Positions 7,296 through 12,063 of a DNA stretch of 12,063 nt are shown here, piece by piece. A program made the translations under genes and the position numbers. The stretch covers positions 1-12,063 of the forward strand of contig CAZYMF010000156.1 in the NCBI GenBank assembly GCA_964648215.1, in the 5' to 3' direction. This DNA is from CAZYMF01 sp964648215 (GTDB lineage: Bacteria > Desulfobacterota > Binatia > HRBIN30 > JACQVA1). How positions within the stretch are numbered: the first letter of the stretch is position 1; each line of letters opens with the position of its first letter. A model generated the notes under the pieces. That model was not told the DNA's origin. It did no database searches and saw only the letters and a list, made by a program, of their open reading frames with translations.

Positions 7296-8042
7296 TTATA
7301 GCGTGCGGCTTTCCTTGGGTTCTTCGGGCATCGTCGCCCCGGGCTTCAGCTGCACACCCTGGCGAGCGAGCTGCCAGGCGAGGCGCCTCGACCAGTACTC
7401 GCATGCGGCCTGCACGTCGCCCCACGTCTGGTACGCACGTTTTGCAAACAGCACCTTGGTACCGGCGCGCTGGTCCACCGCCGCGGCGAGTCGCTGGTTG
7501 GTGACCGAATCGAGCGCTTCCATTTCCGTCGTTGCACTGCCGACCATCGTCGCCGTGTCGCCTCCGAGCCCTATGAGTGAGCCGGCAAGCCGCAGTTGCG
7601 GCACGACGGTCGTCACAGTGCGCATTCCGACCTTCGCACCTTGCGCCTGGGTCAGCGCCACCCGCAGCAGCAGGGTGTTGGCACCCGCCTGACTGGTGAC
7701 CATGAAGTACTTGCTCAGCTCGTCGTACAGGGTCTTGTAGACCATGTTCGTCAGCATCTGCTGGTCTTCCGGGCTGAGCTTGGTGCCTTCCTTGACCCAC
7801 AGGCCGGCGGACTCGATCTTGATCGAGTTGTAGCGCGACCACTGGACGCCGGGTTTGATATAGATCAGGGCGGCAGGGTAGTCGGGATTCTTCTGCAGCT
7901 GCGAGTAGTTTCGCAGGAAGCCGGACTGCTCCGGCGCTGCTCGCCGCCCACGAGTGGCGGCGCAGCCTGCGAGGGCGAGGCTGAGACACAGGCCCGCCAC
8001 GGCTGCGGCTGACACCGTCTGCTTGTTCAATGTGTGCATCAT
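7296..8042 (-). CDS. DUF3313-type lipoprotein
   Basis: This 248-residue protein has a lipoprotein signal (K7, hydrophobic 11-25, lipobox LAGC ending at C27). The mature part begins with SGFLRNYSQLQKNPDYPAAL and continues with YIKPGVQWSRYNSIKI, which matches the DUF3313 pattern (SGFL-x-D/N-YS, then Y-x-x-P). The family is found as outer-membrane or periplasmic lipoproteins of unknown function. A conserved middle (LLLRVALTQAQGAK, TTVVPQLRLAG) and a C-terminal part with CEYWSRRLAWQLA follow. Two adjacent ATG codons (8042 and 8039) both fit the strong site AAGGAGG, at 5 and 8 bases, so the true start may be either. It starts 38 bases after the barrel gene stop, so the two are probably co-transcribed. 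It may assist the neighbouring outer-membrane barrels, but that is inference from position. Confidence 0.88.
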   Translation of the reverse strand: MMHTLNKQTVSAAAVAGLCLSLALAGCAATRGRRAAPEQSGFLRNYSQLQKNPDYPAALIYIKPGVQWSRYNSIKIESAGLWVKEGTKLSPEDQQMLTNMVYKTLYDELSKYFMVTSQAGANTLLLRVALTQAQGAKVGMRTVTTVVPQLRLAGSLIGLGGDTATMVGSATTEMEALDSVTNQRLAAAVDQRAGTKVLFAKRAYQTWGDVQAACEYWSRRLAWQLARQGVQLKPGATMPEEPKESRTL

Positions 8043-8080
8043 GATTGCCTCCTTCCTTTCCGAGAATCGCCGGTGCAACT

Positions 8081-9139
8081 TCACAGCGACGTACTAATCC
8101 AGTTGATGGCCGGATCGAGCGGTACCGCAAAGAAGAGCGTCAGCAACTGTCCTTCGAAACGATCGCGCGCCTCGTACTCGTGCATGTACTTGAAGGCCAC
8201 GCCGAGCTTCGGCACGCCGATCTGGATACCGGCGGCGTGGACCTCGTCGTGATGGCGTAGTGGCTCCGGCGGTGCTGCCGAGCCGGTGTCGTCGGTGATC
8301 TGCCAGGTGTCGTAGCCAACCACGCCGAGCTGGAGCCAGTCGTCCATGAAGTTTTTGCGCAGCCCCCAGTTCAACGCGAAGCTCGATCCCGGCGTGATGT
8401 CGACGTCCTCCTTCTCCTGGGGAATCTCGATGGTGACGGCGAGAACGCCGCTCAGTGTCCGCGCCTGATCCACATGGTAGCGCAGCGCCGTCTGCAGCTG
8501 GTGTTCCCAGAATCCGAGGCCGACGTTGTCGAGGGCACCGTTCGAGTATCGGCCTGTCGGCGCGTACAGCCCGTAGCCCGCGGTGATGTCGGCATGCGGC
8601 AGGCTCCACATCAACCACAGCGGCTGGAAGAAAAAGTCGCCGATGTCCCACGTGCCCTCATTGACGCTCCGGCCGAGCCCGATCTCGGTCGACAAGTCGG
8701 CAGCGAGCGACGGGTTGCCCACCGGAACAATCGCGTAGGCGCCGTAGCGAGCGCCGAGTAGGGTAAATTTCGGGGCCCACATCAACAACGGCGCGATGTT
8801 GTAGTTGTCGATGTCGATGTCCAGCTTGATGGTGATCGGTCTGCCGCCCGGCCCCGTCAGCGTGATCGAATCGACCTTCTTGCCGTCCGAGTTCCGGAAG
8901 GTGTCGCTGAAGTAGTACATGTTGTACTGTCCGTAGATGAACTGCCCCGCTTCGGGGGGTGGCAGGAAGAAGTCGTCGAGATTCGGAATGCCGGCGGCGT
9001 AATGGTTCAGCTCGATGGCCTGCCCGCTGCCGGCGCAGACGCAGATGAGTGCGGCTCCGAGGAGAGTGCGGCAAAGCATTCGGCTCAGCATTCGCGGGGA
9101 ACTTCTGTCGTCGCTGCTGCCGGCGGTCGGCCTGTTCAT
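8081..9139 (-). CDS. Outer-membrane transporter, phenol-degradation MetA-like (Phenol_MetA_deg) barrel
   Basis: This 352-residue protein has a long signal peptide (basic n-region to R24, hydrophobic 26-36, likely cleavage after GQA-41). The mature start LNHYAAGIPNLDDFFLPPPE and the following YGQYNMYYFSD match the family described as the putative MetA pathway of phenol degradation, proteins often found beside aromatic-catabolism genes and thought to form beta-barrels for hydrophobic substrates. Further family traits are DIDIDNYNIAPLLMWAPKF, LLGARYGAYAIVPVG and the glycine-rich ITAGYGLYAPTGRY. Alternating strands continue to the end, which reads AVPLDPAINW. The ATG at 9139 has AAAGGAG 7 bases upstream. 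It lies 44 bases after a second barrel gene and 38 bases before the DUF3313 lipoprotein. Transport of a sulfated or aromatic compound is suggested by context only. Confidence 0.88.
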   Translation of the reverse strand: MNRPTAGSSDDRSSPRMLSRMLCRTLLGAALICVCAGSGQAIELNHYAAGIPNLDDFFLPPPEAGQFIYGQYNMYYFSDTFRNSDGKKVDSITLTGPGGRPITIKLDIDIDNYNIAPLLMWAPKFTLLGARYGAYAIVPVGNPSLAADLSTEIGLGRSVNEGTWDIGDFFFQPLWLMWSLPHADITAGYGLYAPTGRYSNGALDNVGLGFWEHQLQTALRYHVDQARTLSGVLAVTIEIPQEKEDVDITPGSSFALNWGLRKNFMDDWLQLGVVGYDTWQITDDTGSAAPPEPLRHHDEVHAAGIQIGVPKLGVAFKYMHEYEARDRFEGQLLTLFFAVPLDPAINWISTSL

Positions 9140-9183
9140 CTTATGTCTCCTTTGTTCACCATTGCTCGGGTGCACGGCTTCGC

Positions 9184-9990
9184 TCACCTTGGAAAGAGCA
9201 GCGTGACGGTGAACCGCATGCCCCAGTCGGCGGCGCTGCGCGGGCCTTCGACGTAGAGCTTCGGGCCCAACTGTAAGCTCACCGGCTGCCCTCCGAGCTT
9301 GAGCAGCTGGCTGACGCTGGCGTTGAGGGGCACCGTCCACTTTGCGTTCTCCCAGTCGTACGTGGACTCCGTACTCAGGCCGAAAGTCGTGTAGGTTTGG
9401 GTGGTGTAGGAGAGGAACGGCTGCAGGAAGGTCGCGTTGACGTCCGGCGTGCTGCGTGTGCCGCCGATGGAGACGATGTGGTTGAACAAGATGCCGTATG
9501 TGAAGCCCGATTCCTGTCGCAGGACGACTGCCGTCGGGCCGAGCCCGAATTTCTCCGCGCCCAGGCCGCGCTCGGTTGTCGTCGGTAGGAGGAAGACGGG
9601 CCCGGCGCCCCAAATGAGCCCGCCCGGTCCGGGCTTCTTCGGCGAGAAGAACCCGCTCTGCACGATGTCGCCGATGCCGCCCTGGCTGCTGTTGGGGATG
9701 ACGTCATCCTGGTGGATGAACGGCACGATCGTGCGCGAGATCAGGTTCCAGTCTTCCGTCAACGTGAACGGAATCACCGGCTGAAAGTTCAGCAGGTAAC
9801 GGAAGCCTTTGCTCTGGGGTCCGCCGCCCCACTCGAAGTTGCTCTGGAGCGGTACGCTGATGAGTGCCGCGACGGGGTTCTGCAGCTCCTTCGCCAACTC
9901 GGCATTCTGGTCGGCTTGCTCGCTGAAAGCGGGGGCAATGCCCAACACGCACATCAACATGGCAGCGCTCACGGTGCGACGGATGCTCAA
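9184..9990 (-). CDS. Transporter-like outer-membrane beta-barrel protein, TTG start
   Basis: This 268-residue protein belongs to a widespread group usually annotated only as transporter (some records carry the odd name neuromedin U). Recognisable blocks are NPVAALISVPLQ, NFQPVIPFTLTEDWNLISRT, GGIGDIVQSGFFSPKKP, GAGPVFLLPT, NATFLQPFLSYTT and RFTVTLLFPR, the last ending in an aromatic-hydrophobic strand as outer-membrane barrels do. No ATG gives a charged signal peptide. The TTG at 9990 does: it yields an Arg-Arg n-region, hydrophobic residues 10-21 and cleavage after AFS, and it has AAAGGGG 7 bases upstream. The TTG overlaps the TGA of a short upstream ORF. It is the first barrel of the pair and lies 98 bases after the small helical protein. 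The substrate is unknown. Confidence 0.88.
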   Translation of the reverse strand: MSIRRTVSAAMLMCVLGIAPAFSEQADQNAELAKELQNPVAALISVPLQSNFEWGGGPQSKGFRYLLNFQPVIPFTLTEDWNLISRTIVPFIHQDDVIPNSSQGGIGDIVQSGFFSPKKPGPGGLIWGAGPVFLLPTTTERGLGAEKFGLGPTAVVLRQESGFTYGILFNHIVSIGGTRSTPDVNATFLQPFLSYTTQTYTTFGLSTESTYDWENAKWTVPLNASVSQLLKLGGQPVSLQLGPKLYVEGPRSAADWGMRFTVTLLFPR

Positions 9991-10055
9991 TGCCTTTCCC
10001 CTTTCTCGAGAGAGACCCCTCGCAGCCCAATGTGTTCGAAATATTCCGCGTTCAT
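9987..10055 (-). CDS. Possible 22-residue leader ORF coupled to the barrel gene
   Basis: The ATG at 10055 opens 22 codons (beginning MNAEYFEHIGLRG) and ends in a TGA whose first two bases are the last two of the TTG start of the barrel gene. The start has only a modest upstream site (AGG, about 7 bases away). The stop-start overlap is the arrangement expected for translational coupling, and a rare TTG start would benefit from it. There is no family match and no codon pattern typical of attenuators. It could be chance. Confidence 0.3.
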   Translation of the reverse strand: MNAEYFEHIGLRGVSLEKGERH

Positions 10056-10088
10056 GTTCTTGCCTGACGTCTTCCTGCGATGCTTGTT

Positions 10089-10349
10089 CTATCTTCCTGC
10101 CGGCTCTGCGATTTTCCCAACCAGCTCGCGTTCGAGACTCACCTGTAACTCGGTGTACTGCTGAATGCGGTCGACCCTGCCGGCGTCCTGCTTCCGAAAC
10201 CGTCGGAGTGCCGCGATGCACTCGCCGTAGTCGGTGCAGAGCTCGCGAAATTGCTCGTCCGCCTGGAACAGCTCCCGAATCCTGTTGCCCGATTCGGGGA
10301 AACGAGCCAGGACGTCGCGAAGTGGGTCAGGGCGGACGTTCTTCTTCAT
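10089..10349 (-). CDS. Small soluble helical protein of unknown function
   Basis: This 86-residue protein starts MKKNVRPDPLRDVLARFPES and ends in TAG. It has no signal peptide or membrane segment, so it is predicted cytoplasmic. It is rich in Arg, Glu, Gln and Leu, with heptad-like hydrophobic spacing in RIRELFQADEQFRELCTDYG and in the second half (RIQQYTELQVSLERELVGKI), suggesting a helical hairpin or short coiled coil. I do not recognise a named family. The start is uncertain: in-frame ATGs at 10367 and 10361 add 4-6 residues and sit behind GGGATGG, whereas the one at 10349 has no good ribosome site. It is the first gene of the minus-strand series, next to the divergent promoter region. The long open frame running on to 12059 on this strand is antisense to the regulator and not part of the gene. 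Confidence 0.65.
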   Translation of the reverse strand: MKKNVRPDPLRDVLARFPESGNRIRELFQADEQFRELCTDYGECIAALRRFRKQDAGRVDRIQQYTELQVSLERELVGKIAEPAGR

Positions 10350-10472
10350 GACCGGAAGCATACTCATCCATCCCGCGGGGCGCCCAGTAACAAGGCGTAA
10401 CTTACGGTCATTGACGCCGGGTGCGGCCGTGTGGCACTTGCTGGAGTGCCCGCGGGGTCCGCGGGGTAGGCA
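10350..10472. promoter_or_regulatory. Divergent intergenic region, likely promoters for both directions
   Basis: These 123 bases separate the minus-strand series from the plus-strand regulator, so both transcripts should start here. The word CCGCGGGG occurs three times (ending at 10380, 10457 and 10466), the first two as CCCGCGGGG. An AT-richer core (10385-10412) holds two GTAAC words (10387 and 10397) and the odd palindrome GTAACTTAC (10397-10405). A TTGACG at 10411-10416 could be a plus-strand -35 element, but no good -10 follows at 16-18 bases. Which of these are real sites cannot be told from sequence alone. Confidence 0.55.
10449..10465. repeat. Inverted repeat CCCGCGG-GGT-CCGCGGG before the regulator start
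   Basis: Perfect 7-base arms surround a 3-base loop. The 3' arm contains the G-run that is the most likely ribosome site for the ATG at 10473, so a hairpin in the mRNA could mask it. Alternatively the DNA palindrome could be an operator. The high GC of the region raises the chance of random palindromes. Confidence 0.45.
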
Positions 10473-12063
10473 ATGGCTGCCGGCGTTCGAAAAAGTGAGA
10501 TTGCGCGCGTGCCCGGCAAACGGGCGGTTCGGGCCCAACTCGACCGTATCACCGCAAGCCCGGACTTTGACACGAGCCAGCGGTCGGCGGATTTCCTGCG
10601 TTTCGTCGTGACCGCGGCCCTGGCCGGCCGCGAGAATACCATATCTCAGCACGCCATCGCCGCTGACGTGTTCGGCCGCGGGGACGAGTTCGATCCGACC
10701 ACCGATCCGATTGTCCGCATGCAGGCCGGCCGGGTGCGGCGCTCCCTCAAGCACTACTACCTCACGGCGGGGAGCTCCGACCCGGTCTTGATCGGCCTGC
10801 CCAAGGGATCCTACGTGCCGACGTTCGAGTTTCGTCAGACCTCCCCGACGGCGCCGCAGCCCACCGCCGCGCCGGCTCCGGCCGATGGCGACTCCTGGCC
10901 GACGCTTCTCGTTTCGCCACTCCGCAACCTGACGGGCCGGCAGGACGCGGAATTCATCGCCCAGGGTCTTGCCTCCGACCTGGCGGCGGAGCTGAATCAC
11001 TACGCAGATCTTTGCGTTTTCCTTTCCCCATATGCAGGGGCTGACTCGACGGGGGCGGGCCTGCCCCGGTGGGAGTTCACGGGCGCCGTTGCCCTGAGGG
11101 GAGACGACTTCAGGATCACGTTCCACCTGCTCGACAGGGAAACCGGCCGCCAGAGGTGGGCTCACACGTACCGCTGCCCGGCGGGATCCGATCGGGGCGT
11201 CGTCCTCGATAGGGTGGTGCAGGCCGCGGCGGCCATGGTCGCAGATGAGCGCGGCTTCGTGGCGAGGCATCTCGGGGAGGAGTCGCGGCGTCGACCCTAT
11301 GCCGACGGCAACGCCTATGAGGCCATCCTTCGCCATCATCATTTTGAGCTCACACACGACCCGCAGGTGTTTGTCGAAGCCCTCACGGCCCTTCGTCAGG
11401 CCTTGGAGTCCAACCCCGACTGCGCCCTCTGCTGGTCCTACCTTGCCCGGCTCGGCGGGATTCACTGGAGTATGGGCCTGTCGGGCGACGCCATCCCAAT
11501 TGAGGATTCGATTGCTGCGGCTCGCCGCGGCGTCGAGCTCGCTCCGTTGGACGTGCGCAGCCGTGTCGTGCTGGGCTATGTGCTCCTGATCGCCGATGAG
11601 ATCGACCAGGCACGGACTGAAGCGGACATCGCTCTCGAACTGAGCGACATGTCGATCTTCTGGCTCGATGCGGTTGGCCATCTGCTCACCTTGTCGGGCG
11701 ACTGGGAGAGGGGCCCGGGATTGATCCGAAGGGCCGTGCGGATCAACCCATTCCCCCGCAGAGCCTGTCACTGTGCATTGTGGCTGGACGCCCTCCGCCG
11801 GGACGACCCGGCGGCGGCTCTTACCGCGGCCCGAGCCCACGCACCCGAAGCCTACTTCTGGAGTCCTCTCATGGAAGCGGTGGCGCTGGTCGCCGACGAT
11901 CGGGCCGACGAGGCCGCCACCAGGATCGAGAGCTTGCTGCAGATCAAACCAGACTTTCCCGACCGCGCTCACTGGCTCATCACGCGCTACGTGAAGTTCC
12001 CCTCGCTCGTGCAGGGAATCGAGGACGCGCTCTCGGCGGTAGGACTCGCCCAGGGGCACTCCC
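10473..12063 (+). CDS. TPR-containing regulator-like protein with TolB-like domain, 3' end cut by window edge
   Basis: The frame is open for 530 codons from the ATG at 10473 to the window edge. An in-frame TAG two codons upstream fixes this as the earliest start, and GGGG 6 bases before it can serve as ribosome site. Residues 16-120 (SADFLRFVVTAALAGRE, FDPTTDPIVRMQAGRVRRSL, IGLPKGSYVPTFE) form an N-terminal module I recognise from bacterial proteins often annotated as adenylate-cyclase-like or TPR regulators; it probably folds as a winged-helix-like unit. A Pro/Ala linker (122-140) leads to a TolB/FlgO-like segment (143-235: LLVSPLRNLTGRQDAEFIAQ). From about 280 on come helical repeats of TPR type (ALESNPDCALCWSYLARL, GVELAPLDVRSRVVLGYVLL, AVRINPFP). 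No membrane segment lies between the first two parts, unlike CadC/ToxR regulators, and no cyclase catalytic domain is visible. The divergent position makes it the best candidate to control the minus-strand cluster. Confidence 0.85.
   Translation, partial: MAAGVRKSEIARVPGKRAVRAQLDRITASPDFDTSQRSADFLRFVVTAALAGRENTISQHAIAADVFGRGDEFDPTTDPIVRMQAGRVRRSLKHYYLTAGSSDPVLIGLPKGSYVPTFEFRQTSPTAPQPTAAPAPADGDSWPTLLVSPLRNLTGRQDAEFIAQGLASDLAAELNHYADLCVFLSPYAGADSTGAGLPRWEFTGAVALRGDDFRITFHLLDRETGRQRWAHTYRCPAGSDRGVVLDRVVQAAAAMVADERGFVARHLGEESRRRPYADGNAYEAILRHHHFELTHDPQVFVEALTALRQALESNPDCALCWSYLARLGGIHWSMGLSGDAIPIEDSIAAARRGVELAPLDVRSRVVLGYVLLIADEIDQARTEADIALELSDMSIFWLDAVGHLLTLSGDWERGPGLIRRAVRINPFPRRACHCALWLDALRRDDPAAALTAARAHAPEAYFWSPLMEAVALVADDRADEAATRIESLLQIKPDFPDRAHWLITRYVKFPSLVQGIEDALSAVGLAQGHS

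Noticed and set aside
10350..12059. Very long open frame on the minus strand opposite the regulator, continuous with the small helical protein.
   Set aside because: It is antisense to a well-supported coding frame on the plus strand, in GC-rich DNA where the opposite strand often lacks stops. Its residues are low-complexity and Arg/Gly-rich with no recognisable motif.

Overview
The window looks like a chromosomal segment of a high-GC Gram-negative bacterium. Most of its products carry Sec or lipoprotein signals, and two are predicted outer-membrane beta-barrels. Codon use and protein families suggest a proteobacterium, but no marker gene fixes the lineage.

Layout: ten genes on the minus strand run leftwards from about 10.35 kb, apparently as one long transcription unit or several short ones. 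In transcription order they are: a small helical protein of unknown function (10089-10349); an outer-membrane transporter-like barrel with a TTG start preceded by a short overlapping leader ORF (9184-9990); a second barrel of the phenol-degradation MetA type (8081-9139); a DUF3313-type lipoprotein (7296-8042); a glycine-zipper periplasmic protein (6666-7139); a lipoprotein of unknown function (5481-6602); a large secreted arylsulfatase with a C-terminal beta-sandwich (3001-5448); a DUF1254/DUF1214 protein that has lost its middle in frame (2343-2933); a full-length DUF1254/DUF1214 protein that is strikingly AT-rich (910-2307); and a class A acid phosphatase lipoprotein cut by the window edge (1-750). 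On the plus strand, divergent from this series, a cytoplasmic-looking regulator with TolB-like and TPR-like regions starts at 10473 and runs off the right edge.

Working model (inference): the cluster makes a cell-envelope pathway for a sulfated, perhaps phosphorylated, organic compound. The two barrels would move a hydrophobic or aromatic substrate across the outer membrane, the lipoproteins and glycine-zipper protein would support the envelope, and the sulfatase and phosphatase would remove ester groups in the periplasm. The divergent TPR protein is the obvious candidate regulator. The 123-base gap between the two transcription directions carries three copies of a CCGCGGGG word.

The most unusual part is the DUF1254 region at 836-2933. 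It holds one intact gene of foreign base composition, one in-frame deletion derivative of host-like composition, and possibly the C-terminal scrap of a third copy. No RNA gene, CRISPR array, insertion sequence or convincing rho-independent terminator was seen. There is no gene-free stretch longer than 300 bases.
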